The notes beneath the pieces are model-generated. The model worked only from the letters and a program-made list of their open reading frames with translations, had not been told where the DNA came from and did not search any database. A stretch of 64,000 nucleotides of DNA from Mycobacterium sp. ACS1612 (GTDB lineage: Bacteria; Actinomycetota; Actinomycetes; Mycobacteriales; Mycobacteriaceae). The position numbers and the translations under genes were made by a program. Below are positions 25,010 through 32,780 of this stretch, piece after piece (position 1 is the first letter of the stretch; every line of letters begins with the position of its first letter). The stretch covers positions 124,001 through 188,000 of the forward strand of contig NZ_LZHZ01000035.1 in NCBI RefSeq assembly GCF_001667505.1, in the 5' to 3' direction.

Positions 25010-25756
25010 ATGCATTTCACTTCGCGGACATCGTCGAACGGTGTCGTCGAACGAACCTTCATCCTGGGTGAGATCACCGGCGTGCTCTGGTCACCGGCAT
25101 CCGTAACCGCGGGCCGGCCCCTGCTGCTGACCGGACACTCCGGCGGCATGCACAAGAAGGCGCCGGGGCTCGTCGCCCATGCGCTCCACCACGTGACCGC
25201 CAACGGGTTCACCGTCGCCGCAATCGACGCGCCCGGCCACGGCGACCGGCCACGTAGCTCCGAGGATCGGCGATGGGCCGAGGCCATTCATCAGGCCCGC
25301 GCTGCCGGCGAGCCGATCGCACCGATCGTCGCCGGTTACAACGCGGAGTTGACGCAGCGCGCCGTGCCGGAGTGGCAGGCCACCTTGGATGCTCTCCAAA
25401 CGCTGCCCGAGATCGGCGCCGAGGCGCCGGTCGGCTACGGCGGGGTGGCCCTTGGCGTGGCCACCGGCTTGAAGCTGACGACGGTGGATCGCAGGATCGG
25501 TGCCGTCAGCTTCGGCGCGGCCGTCGTGACGCCCGCTCTGATCGAATTGGCACGAAGCATCACCGTCCCGGTCGAGTACTGGATGCCGTGGGATGACGAG
25601 AATTCCAGCCGGGAGTCCGATCTGGCGTTGTTCGATGCGTTCGCCTCACAGCAGAAGACACTGCGCGCCCACTCGGGTGGCCGCTATCAGGCACCCGAAT
25701 ACGAGCGCGACTGCACGGCCCGGTTCTTCGCCCACCACCTCGGGGCGAGGAGTTGA
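25010..25756 (+). CDS. Alpha/beta-hydrolase fold protein
   Basis: A 248-residue hydrolase. The oxyanion segment is TGHSGGMHKK, followed by AAIDAPGHGDRP, a typical strand-4 motif. The nucleophile elbow is unusual: GYGGVALGVATG replaces the canonical G-x-S-x-G, with Gly or Ser shifted, so catalytic competence is uncertain. The C-terminal His is in LRAHSGGRY. A stand-alone gene, possibly controlled through the small upstream ORF. Substrate unknown. Confidence 0.75.
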   Translation: MHFTSRTSSNGVVERTFILGEITGVLWSPASVTAGRPLLLTGHSGGMHKKAPGLVAHALHHVTANGFTVAAIDAPGHGDRPRSSEDRRWAEAIHQARAAGEPIAPIVAGYNAELTQRAVPEWQATLDALQTLPEIGAEAPVGYGGVALGVATGLKLTTVDRRIGAVSFGAAVVTPALIELARSITVPVEYWMPWDDENSSRESDLALFDAFASQQKTLRAHSGGRYQAPEYERDCTARFFAHHLGARS

Positions 25757-25796
25757 AGCCGGTTTGAGCACGCACTGGATGGGGCAGGCTGACGCC

Positions 25797-26105
25797 ATGG
25801 GAAAGTTCGTTCGTCGCGCGACATTCGTCACGTCCACTGTTGCGCCGATCGCCGCCCTGTCGTTGGTCATCCCGGCAGCGGGTTCGGCGGAACCGCTCGA
25901 TTGCCAGAACGGCCAGTGGTGGGATCCGGTCGCCAACGTCTGTCAACCGCCGCCACCGGCCCCGGTCGGCTGCCAGAACGGCGATTGGTGGGACCCGGTC
26001 GGCAACGTGTGCCGGCCGCCATTGGTGCCGTTCCCGCCGAACTGCGGGGACGGGCAGTACTGGAATCCGGTTTCCAACGCGTGCCGTCCACTCGGCCAGG
26101 TGTAG
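25797..26105 (+). CDS. Secreted protein with three Cys-framed WWDPV repeats
   Basis: A 102-residue protein (ATG 25797; an in-frame ATG at 25779 is possible). A signal peptide ends at GSA-EPLD. The mature part is three copies of a 14-residue unit, C-x-(N/D)-G-x-(W/Y)-W-(D/N)-P-V-x-N-x-C, spaced by Pro-rich linkers: CQNGQWWDPVANVC, CQNGDWWDPVGNVC and CGDGQYWNPVSNAC. Each unit could close by its own disulfide and present aromatic residues for binding a glycan or peptide. No named family recognised. Confidence 0.7.
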   Translation: MGKFVRRATFVTSTVAPIAALSLVIPAAGSAEPLDCQNGQWWDPVANVCQPPPPAPVGCQNGDWWDPVGNVCRPPLVPFPPNCGDGQYWNPVSNACRPLGQV

Positions 26106-26326
26106 CGGTGGTGGTCAATTCTCGGCGGCGGAGAACTGCGCACTGAGTCCGCCGCCGACGTCTCACGCCGCGCCGCTCACGAAGCTGGCTAGACCGGAGG
26201 CCAAAAACGCCACCACATCGAAGGTTTCACGCGCTTCGGCCATCCGGGTTCCTGTGTGTTCTGGTCAACCGATCTGATGCAGAGGTCAACCAGTTGGTCA
26301 ACGGCGTCGTTGGCGCGGGTGTCGTG

Positions 26327-27022
26327 CTAGCCGGATTCGGCGGATGCGGCTTCGACGATCAGGGTGGTGAGTTCGGCCGGTACCGACAAAAACGGCGAAT
26401 GTCCTGAGGGCAACCGCCGGACATCGGTGGCGCGCTGCGCGAAAACATCCTGGCCGTCGCCGAAGGCGACATCGTTGTCGCACACGATGTAAGTCGACGG
26501 CACGTCTCGCCATGCCGCATCGGTCAGCGGTTGGGTGACCGCCTTGAGGCTGAAGGGCAGGAGCCGGGCCGCCGCCCGGTCGGCCTCGTCGGCATTGAGG
26601 TCGTTGAAGAACAGGTGTTGGGGATTGTCGACCGTCATCACGTCACCGTCGATGAGCCACCACGGGGGTGGCTGGTCACCGGTGACATCCAAAAGCGACT
26701 CACCCGTGTCGAGTTGGAACGCACACACGTAGACCAGTCGCGCGACATTGGCTTGCCCGGCGGCGCCCTCGGACACCACCGCACCCCCGTACGAGTGCCC
26801 GACGACGACCACTGGGCGGTCGATATCGCCGATGGCGCGACGCACGACGGCAGCGTCGTCGTAGAGCGCGAAGTTCGACGCACCTTCGGCCGCCGTCGTC
26901 GGAAGGTCGACGGTTCGCACGTCCCACCCCGATTCCGTCAGCATGGTGGTCACTGTCGCCCATGTCCACGACTGCATCCAGGCGCCGTGGACAAGCAGGA
27001 TCGACGGGCGTGAATTGCCCAT
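26327..27022 (-). CDS. Alpha/beta-hydrolase (esterase-like)
   Basis: A 231-residue hydrolase from ATG 27022, which has an ACGGAG site; the longer frame to 27199 has no support. It starts with ILLVHGAWMQSWTW (oxyanion HG-x-W). The nucleophile is in VVVGHSYGGAVV (G-H-S-Y-G), the acid is probably in YIVCDNDVAF, and the His is in LPSGHSPFLS. It is like the small haloperoxidase/methylesterase-type hydrolases common in actinobacteria. Monocistronic by appearance. Confidence 0.85.
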   Translation of the reverse strand: MGNSRPSILLVHGAWMQSWTWATVTTMLTESGWDVRTVDLPTTAAEGASNFALYDDAAVVRRAIGDIDRPVVVVGHSYGGAVVSEGAAGQANVARLVYVCAFQLDTGESLLDVTGDQPPPWWLIDGDVMTVDNPQHLFFNDLNADEADRAAARLLPFSLKAVTQPLTDAAWRDVPSTYIVCDNDVAFGDGQDVFAQRATDVRRLPSGHSPFLSVPAELTTLIVEAASAESG

Positions 27023-27195
27023 GGCGGCAACTCCGTTCAGGTTGTGACCAACGTCAATGGGCCAGTTCTCGGTGGTGACTTGCCCGACCAGTCGCACGAC
27101 GCAGTCCCGCATCGCGACCAGTTCCTTTTTCGAGGATGGCGACAGGTTGGGGCCGAACGGACTCAGCGCGCTCCACGCCGTGCCCAAGCTCATGA

Positions 27196-27507
27196 TCATT
27201 GTGATCGGGAAGGCTGGGGATAGCTGTCGCTCAGGCTCCCAACTTGCTGTGCTGGTCTGATGGCGGCGAGTTTCCCGGGTCGCGCCTTAGCGCGTGCGGG
27301 CACCGCACCGGCCGGCATTCCCAGAGCGCTCCTCGCCAGCAGGCGCATGAGTTCCGGGTGGCTCTGGGCGTAGTCGAACAACCGCCCGGTGAAGCCGCGC
27401 AGCCTTGCGGCATCGAAGCTCAATTCCTCATAAAGCCGAGGCAATTCAGCTGCAAACACCGAGAATTCGCTCAGCGCGGCCTCGAGAATCCGCTGCGCGA
27501 TCGGGCA
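27196..27507 (-). pseudogene. Decayed TetR-family regulator lacking the HTH
   Basis: On the minus strand the frame after the TAA at 27508-27510 reads IAQRILEAALSEFS, the first helix of a TetR protein. It then jumps straight to VFAAELPRLYEELSFDAARLRG and HPELMRLLARSALG, which belong to the ligand domain. The approximately 25-35 residues that should hold the helix-turn-helix are missing without breaking the frame, and the start codon is lost. It is most likely a non-functional remnant by internal deletion. Confidence 0.6.
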
Positions 27508-27524
27508 TTACTGACGCGGCTGCG

Positions 27525-28091
27525 TTATCGCGCGGTCCATGGTTCGCGGGCGAAGATCTCTTCGACCATCGGGCGGAAGAAGTCGAGCGCCCGGTGCTCG
27601 AATTCGACATCGAAGCAGTTCTGGTCGTACTTCTCGCAGAATTCCACGCAGTCGTCGAACCACGGATGACCGCGATACTTCTCCCTGGCGTCGCGGACAC
27701 CACCCATGTGGGGTGCGTAGTAGTACTGCTGAAATTCCGGGTGCGCCTTGACAATCCAGGCCATCCGCTCGGATACGTACGGCGCGATCACCGCCGAGGC
27801 GAACGCACCGTGGGCGTGCGGCGCGTAGGTGTCTCCGATGTCATGCAGCAGCGCGGCGACGACGTACTCGACGGGGCGGCCGTCGTCGAAAGCGCGGGTC
27901 GCCGACTGCAGGGAATGGTCCAGCCGGCTGACCGGGTATGCCTGCTCACCTTCTGCGAGGGCTTCAACCAGTGCGATGACGCGGGGGACAAGTCCGGCGT
28001 TGTTCGCCGCTTCCGCGCGAGCGATGAGCGCATAGTCTTCCGCGGTGCCCTCGACCATGGTGCGATACGTCGCTCGTGTTGGGGTGCTCAT
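27525..28091 (-). CDS. HD-domain protein, PhnZ-like oxygenase candidate
   Basis: A 188-residue protein. The HD pair is H83-D84 (ALLHDIGD). It also has the Y-x(5)-D-H pattern YPVSRLDHSLQSATRA (Y52, D58, H59), additional His residues 92, 94 and 117, and acidic residues at 147 and 155. This resembles the PhnZ/TmpB mixed-valent diiron oxygenases, which cleave C-P or related bonds, more than ordinary HD phosphohydrolases. In PhnZ the equivalent Tyr and Gln/Glu-His gate the iron site. No phosphonate genes are nearby; the DeoR/ABC operon lies just upstream on the other strand. Fold firm; oxygenase role is inference. Confidence 0.75.
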   Translation of the reverse strand: MSTPTRATYRTMVEGTAEDYALIARAEAANNAGLVPRVIALVEALAEGEQAYPVSRLDHSLQSATRAFDDGRPVEYVVAALLHDIGDTYAPHAHGAFASAVIAPYVSERMAWIVKAHPEFQQYYYAPHMGGVRDAREKYRGHPWFDDCVEFCEKYDQNCFDVEFEHRALDFFRPMVEEIFAREPWTAR

Positions 28092-28167
28092 CGCCGACTC
28101 CTCTCGACACAGTCTCGAACCAACCTAGCCGCCGCGTGTTTCGGCGACGTATCGCGCGCCTGTCACG

Positions 28168-28908
28168 TCAGCGGTCGACCGCGACGCGGATGACAGGGAG
28201 TGGGAGCGCGGCGGCGCGAATGGGGTCGAGCATCGAATCCGTTATGCCAGCGGTGAACTCCTCGAATCCGAAGACCTTGAAGAGGGCTTCGCGGCCGAAC
28301 TTGGAGCTGTCGGCGACAAAGAATGCCTCGCTCGCGATCGACCGCATCTTGCGCTTCAATTCGATCTCATAGCTGGAGGCGGAGTAGATGCCGTCGTCCA
28401 TGATGGTGCCTGCCCCGAAGATGGCCACGTTGACGCGCAGATTCTCGACCTGCTGCACAGATGTGGGACCCCACATGCCGAACCCGGACGGCAGGAGTTC
28501 CCCGCCGACGAACACCAGGTTGATCGACGGCTTGGACGCGATCTCCAGGCCGACACGAAGATCGTGGGTGACCACTGTCAGCCGGGAATGGTGCAGGTGT
28601 CGGGCCACCTCGAGGGTGGTTTCCCCGGTGTCCAGCAGGATCGTCTGACCTTCGTGCACGCGTTCGGCCATCGCCGCACCGATCGCCGCTTTTTCCGCGT
28701 GGTGCCTGCTGCTTTTACCGGGTGCAGCGGGTCCACGGTCGACAGGCACGGCGCCGCCGTGGGTGCGCTCGATGATGCCATCCGCGGCGAGCTTGTCGAG
28801 GTCGCGCCGGATGGTCGACGCATCGACGTCGAATGCCCCAGCCAGCGCGTTGACGCTCTGAAACCCCTGATCCCGCAGGCGATTGACGATATCCGCGCGA
28901 CGTGACAT
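28168..28908 (-). CDS. DeoR-family regulator of the first sugar/polyol operon
   Basis: A 246-residue regulator from ATG 28908 (MSRRADIVNRLRDQG). The DeoR helix-turn-helix spans about 5-55 (VNALAGAFDVDASTIRRDLDKLAADG). The DeoRC sugar-phosphate domain has ILLDTGETTLEVARHL, VVTHDLRVGLEIA, VFVGGELLPSGFG and FVADSSKFGREAL. It probably binds a sugar phosphate made by the adjacent operon and releases the operators at 28954-28998. Divergent from the ABC transporter operon. Confidence 0.9.
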   Translation of the reverse strand: MSRRADIVNRLRDQGFQSVNALAGAFDVDASTIRRDLDKLAADGIIERTHGGAVPVDRGPAAPGKSSRHHAEKAAIGAAMAERVHEGQTILLDTGETTLEVARHLHHSRLTVVTHDLRVGLEIASKPSINLVFVGGELLPSGFGMWGPTSVQQVENLRVNVAIFGAGTIMDDGIYSASSYEIELKRKMRSIASEAFFVADSSKFGREALFKVFGFEEFTAGITDSMLDPIRAAALPLPVIRVAVDR

Positions 28909-28953
28909 TCCGGACAGCCTTCTCTCGAGTAAGCGCAGTGTTAGCCACATGAT

Positions 28954-28998
28954 GCACGATTTCGCGCATTTGCCACACCGTATTGCACGATTTCGTGC
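28954..28998. promoter_or_regulatory. Two DeoR operator copies
   Basis: The palindrome GCACGATTTCGTGC (6-2-6) is perfect at 28985-28998; a one-mismatch copy, GCACGATTTCGCGC, is at 28954-28967. The copies are 31 bases apart, about three helical turns. They lie between the deoR start and the -35 of the transporter promoter, where the divergent DeoR protein would bind. Confidence 0.7.
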
Positions 28999-29008
28999 CA
29001 GCCGATGC

Positions 29009-29037
29009 TTGACTGTGCGCAGGGTCACGTCTACTGT
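29009..29037 (+). promoter_or_regulatory. Sigma-70-type promoter of the transporter operon
   Basis: TTGACT at 29009-29014 and TACTGT at 29032-29037 have a 17-base spacer. This is a good SigA-type promoter, 57 bases before the lipoprotein start and directly downstream of the perfect DeoR palindrome. Confidence 0.6.
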
Positions 29038-29093
29038 CACGCAGGTCGGGCTGCGGTCGGCCCGAAATCCTGGAGCTCACAAGGGAGTGACGA

Positions 29094-30143
29094 ATGCAGC
29101 AAAGGCGGGCGGCCCTTCTGGGGGCCGTGGGCTTGACCATGACCCTGATCGCCGGCTGCGGCTCAGTCGGCGGGGGAGCCGCAGGTAACAGCAGTGCCCC
29201 AGCCGGCGGCGGCACGCAGGACCCCAAAGACATGACGATGGTCAACGTCGTCAAGGTCAAGGGCATCGCGTGGTTCGACCGGATGGCCGTCGGCGATCAG
29301 AACTTTGCGAAACGCACCGGCGTCGACACCCGGCAGGAGGGCGCGGACGACACGAGTCCGGAGAAGCAGATCCAGATCATCCAGGACTTGATCCCGCAGC
29401 ACCCCACCGCCATCACCGTCGTGCCCAACTCGCCTGAGGCCTTGCAGAACGTCCTCGGCCAGGCCCGCGCGCAGGGCATCAAGGTGGTGACGCACGAGGC
29501 CACCGGAATCCAGAACGCCGACATCGACATCGAGGCATTCGACAACGCGGCCTACGGCAAGCAGATCATGCAGAACCTCGCGCAGTGCATGGGCCAGCAG
29601 GGTAAGTACGTGCAGTTCGTCGGCGGGTTGACCGCGAAGACGCACATGCAGTGGGTCGGCGCAGCGCATGACCTGCAAACCAGCCAGTACCCGAACATGA
29701 CGCGCGTCGAAGACCCGATCGAGAGCACCGACAACGAGCAGGCGGCCTACGAGAAGGCCAAGGAAGTGCTGGCCAAGTACCCGGACATCAAGGGCTTCCA
29801 GGGCTCGGCGGGCAACGACGTGCCCGGAATCGCGCGTGCCGTTCAGGAAGCTGGACTGCAGAACAAGATCTGCGTGATGGGCACGTCGATCCCGTCCGCG
29901 GCATCGAAGTACCTCGCCGACGGATCTATCGACAAGATCTTCTTCTGGGACCCCGCACTGGCCGGTGAGGCACAACTTCAGATCGCCATGATGCTCGCCC
30001 AGGGCAAGAAGATCGAGGCAGGCACCAACCTCAACATCCCCGGATACGAGTCGCTGACCAAACTCGACGGGTACGACAACGTCTACGTCGGCAACGCCGC
30101 ACTCGAGGCCGACGCAAAGACCATGTCCCAGTACAACTTCTGA
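29094..30143 (+). CDS. RbsB-type sugar/polyol-binding lipoprotein of ABC transporter
   Basis: A 349-residue periplasmic-binding protein of the Peripla_BP_4 (RbsB/LsrB) family. The lipobox IAGC is at about residues 19-22 and a Gly/Ser/Ala-rich linker follows. Conserved elements are IIQDLIPQHPTAITVVPNSPEALQNVLG, VVTHEATG and the hinge segment IKGFQGSAGNDVPGIARA. It delivers substrate to the permeases encoded downstream. Homologues in M. smegmatis are reported to bind tetritols and xylitol, so a small polyol is plausible here; the actual ligand is not shown by sequence. Confidence 0.88.
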   Translation: MQQRRAALLGAVGLTMTLIAGCGSVGGGAAGNSSAPAGGGTQDPKDMTMVNVVKVKGIAWFDRMAVGDQNFAKRTGVDTRQEGADDTSPEKQIQIIQDLIPQHPTAITVVPNSPEALQNVLGQARAQGIKVVTHEATGIQNADIDIEAFDNAAYGKQIMQNLAQCMGQQGKYVQFVGGLTAKTHMQWVGAAHDLQTSQYPNMTRVEDPIESTDNEQAAYEKAKEVLAKYPDIKGFQGSAGNDVPGIARAVQEAGLQNKICVMGTSIPSAASKYLADGSIDKIFFWDPALAGEAQLQIAMMLAQGKKIEAGTNLNIPGYESLTKLDGYDNVYVGNAALEADAKTMSQYNF

Positions 30144-30210
30144 CGATCAGCACCGCAGCTGAAGGCACGGTCGCGCCGATCCCTCGCGGCCGTGCCGGAA
30201 AGTTCCACCT

Positions 30211-31725
30211 ATGACAGCACCAAGCGCCACCGACACGGCCAAGCCGGTGCTCCAGGTGCGTGACATCGTCAAGACGTACGGCGGCGTCACCGCCCTTGAC
30301 GGCGTTTCCTTCGACCTCTATCCCGGCGAAGTGCACTGCCTGGCAGGCGAAAACGGATGCGGCAAGTCCACGCTGATCAAGATCATCTCCGGCGCCGAAC
30401 GGCCGGACGCCGGCGAGATCGTCATCGACGACGTCGCACACCGCTTCATGAACGCGACCGCGGCGATCACCAGCGGTATCCAGGTGATCTACCAGGACTT
30501 CTCATTGTTCGGGAATCTCACCGTCGCCGAGAACATCGCACTCACCAGCGCCGTGGCCGAGCGTCGTCGACTCTATTCGCCGTCGGAGGCGAGGCAGACG
30601 GCCCGGCGCATCGTCGACGAACTGCGGTTGAACCTCGACCTCGACGCCGACGTCGCCGCGCTGACGGTCGCCGATCGCCAACTCACCGCGATCTGCCGCG
30701 CCGTCGTACACGAGGCCCGCGTCATCATCATGGACGAGCCCACCACCGCGCTCACGCACAGCGAAGTGGACCGTCTCTTCGCGCTCGTCGACACGCTGCG
30801 CTCACGCGGCGTGGGCCTGGTCTTCGTCTCCCACAAGCTCGACGAAGTGCTGCGCGTGGCACAACGCGTCACGATCCTGCGCTCCGGCAGGCAGGTGGTC
30901 ACCGGGCCGACCAGTGAGTTCACCCGGCAGTCGATCAGCGAGTGGATGACCGGACGGGAACTCAGCGAAGAACGTGTCGTCAGTGCGCTGCCCGCCACCG
31001 CATCGGTGGTCCTCGACGTCGAGGGACTGACCCGCCCCGGCGCCTTCACCGACGTGAGTTTCACCGTTCGCGCCGGCGAGATCCTCGGTGTGACAGGGCT
31101 TCTCGGTTCCGGTAGGACCGAGATCGCCGAAGCCCTGTTCGGGGTGCGTCCCGCGTCGAGCGGCACGGTGAAACTCGACGGAAAGCCGGTCACTTTGCGT
31201 TCGATCCAGGACGCCATCGCCGCAGGCATCGGCTACGTCCCCGAAGACCGGCTGACGCAGGGTCTGTTCATGGACCGCGCCATCGGTGACAACATCATCG
31301 CCGGATCGCTCGACCGGTACCGAACCCGCTGGCGCACACTGGACAACGCGAAAACTCGCGCGACCATCCGCGAACTGTTCGACCGGCTGCGTATCAAGGC
31401 GCCGCGCGTCGCAGCGCCGGTTCGTTCGCTGTCCGGCGGGAACGCCCAACGGGTGGTGCTGGCCAAATGGCTGGCCATCAAACCCCGCGTGCTGATCCTC
31501 AACGGCCCCACCGTCGGAGTCGACGTCGGCTCCAAGGCGGACATCCTCGAAATTCTGCGCAGCGAGGCGGCCGAGGGCCGCGCCATCATCGTCATCTCCG
31601 ACGACGTTCCCGAACTCGTCGCCGCGTGCCACCGGGTCCTCGTGGTCCGGCAGGGCCGGATCACCCACACCCTGGAAGACGCCGACGTCAACTCCGACCT
31701 CATCCTGGAGAGGATCGCGGCGTGA
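30211..31725 (+). CDS. Sugar ABC transporter ATPase, double nucleotide-binding domain (RbsA/MglA type)
   Basis: A 504-residue protein with two ABC domains. The first has Walker A GENGCGKST (about residue 48-56) and Walker B VIIMDEPTTAL. The second has the usual degenerate Walker A (TGLLGSGRTE), signature LSGGNAQRV and VLILNGPTVGVDV. In the second Walker B the normal catalytic Glu is replaced (LNGPT rather than xDEPT), as in many RbsA-type second domains. It powers import with the two permeases that follow. Its stop overlaps the next start (GTGA). Confidence 0.92.
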   Translation: MTAPSATDTAKPVLQVRDIVKTYGGVTALDGVSFDLYPGEVHCLAGENGCGKSTLIKIISGAERPDAGEIVIDDVAHRFMNATAAITSGIQVIYQDFSLFGNLTVAENIALTSAVAERRRLYSPSEARQTARRIVDELRLNLDLDADVAALTVADRQLTAICRAVVHEARVIIMDEPTTALTHSEVDRLFALVDTLRSRGVGLVFVSHKLDEVLRVAQRVTILRSGRQVVTGPTSEFTRQSISEWMTGRELSEERVVSALPATASVVLDVEGLTRPGAFTDVSFTVRAGEILGVTGLLGSGRTEIAEALFGVRPASSGTVKLDGKPVTLRSIQDAIAAGIGYVPEDRLTQGLFMDRAIGDNIIAGSLDRYRTRWRTLDNAKTRATIRELFDRLRIKAPRVAAPVRSLSGGNAQRVVLAKWLAIKPRVLILNGPTVGVDVGSKADILEILRSEAAEGRAIIVISDDVPELVAACHRVLVVRQGRITHTLEDADVNSDLILERIAA

Positions 31726-32780
31726 CCGATACACGGCCGCAACGCTTCTCGATATCTGATCTTCGGGGACGCAACAACGAAGGCATCCTTGCGCTGATCC
31801 TGCTCGGGCTGATCATCGTGATGTCGATGCTCAATCCGGTGTTCTTCTCGGTGTCGACGCTGTTCGCGATCGTGCGCAGCTCGATCGTGCCGCTGATCTT
31901 CGCGCTCGGCGTGCTGCTGGTCATCATCAGTGGCGGAATCGATGTGTCCTTCGCCGCGATAGCAATCTTCGCCGCCTATACGACCGTGACGGCGTTCGGC
32001 TCCGGCGCCTTCGGCACAGGGCTCGTCGGCGCTGTACTGCTCGCCCTGGCGATCGGCGCTGCGCTCGGCCTGATCAACGGCGTCGTGATAGCGCGCTTCC
32101 GGTTGCCGACGCTGATCGTCACGCTGGGCACCCAGGGCATCTTCAAGGGCGCGTTGCTGACCTTCGTCGGTTCGCGCTACATCGCCGACCTCCCGCCCGC
32201 CATCGCCAGCCTGTCGACCACCAACCTGCTGTCGGTCGCGACCGAAAGCGGCCGCGCATACCTGCACGTGATGGTGATCCCAGCGGTACTGCTGTGCTGT
32301 GTAGTCGCGTTCATGTTGCGGCGCACCATGTTCGGGCGCTCAATCTATGCGATCGGCGGCGACGTCGAGGCGGCTCGACGCGCCGGCTTCCGGGTGGTCA
32401 GGACGCAGATCCTGCTCTATGTGCTGGTCGGGATGACGGCAGCGCTGGGCGGACTGATCTACATCATCATGGGCCGCAGCGCCAGTCCGCAGGATCTCGT
32501 CGGCACCGAGCTCGACATCATCGCCGCCGTGGTGCTGGGCGGTGCGTCGATCTTCGGCGGCCGCGGATCGGTCGTCGGCACCATCCTGGGTGTGCTGCTG
32601 GTGCAGGTGATCGGCAACAGTTTGATCCTGGCCGGCGTTCCCAGCGCGTGGCAGCGTGCCGCCGTCGGCACCCTGCTCATCATCGGCGTCGGTGTCCAAG
32701 CCGTATCGGCCAAGCGCCGCCGCAAACGCCAGCCGAGCGCAGAGGGGCCCGATCTGACGCAGGAGGCGATGACCGTATGA
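31722..32780 (+). CDS. Sugar ABC transporter permease (RbsC type), first
   Basis: A 352-residue membrane protein from GTG 31722, overlapping the ATPase stop. It has about eight to ten transmembrane helices and the BPD_transp_2 hallmark segments ISGGIDVSFAAIA and GLINGVVIARFRLPTLIVTLGT. The late motif GASIFGGRGSVVGTILGVLL matches RbsC. The C-terminus is a cytoplasmic Lys/Arg-rich tail. Its end overlaps the second permease (ATGA). Confidence 0.9.
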   Translation: MTDTRPQRFSISDLRGRNNEGILALILLGLIIVMSMLNPVFFSVSTLFAIVRSSIVPLIFALGVLLVIISGGIDVSFAAIAIFAAYTTVTAFGSGAFGTGLVGAVLLALAIGAALGLINGVVIARFRLPTLIVTLGTQGIFKGALLTFVGSRYIADLPPAIASLSTTNLLSVATESGRAYLHVMVIPAVLLCCVVAFMLRRTMFGRSIYAIGGDVEAARRAGFRVVRTQILLYVLVGMTAALGGLIYIIMGRSASPQDLVGTELDIIAAVVLGGASIFGGRGSVVGTILGVLLVQVIGNSLILAGVPSAWQRAAVGTLLIIGVGVQAVSAKRRRKRQPSAEGPDLTQEAMTV

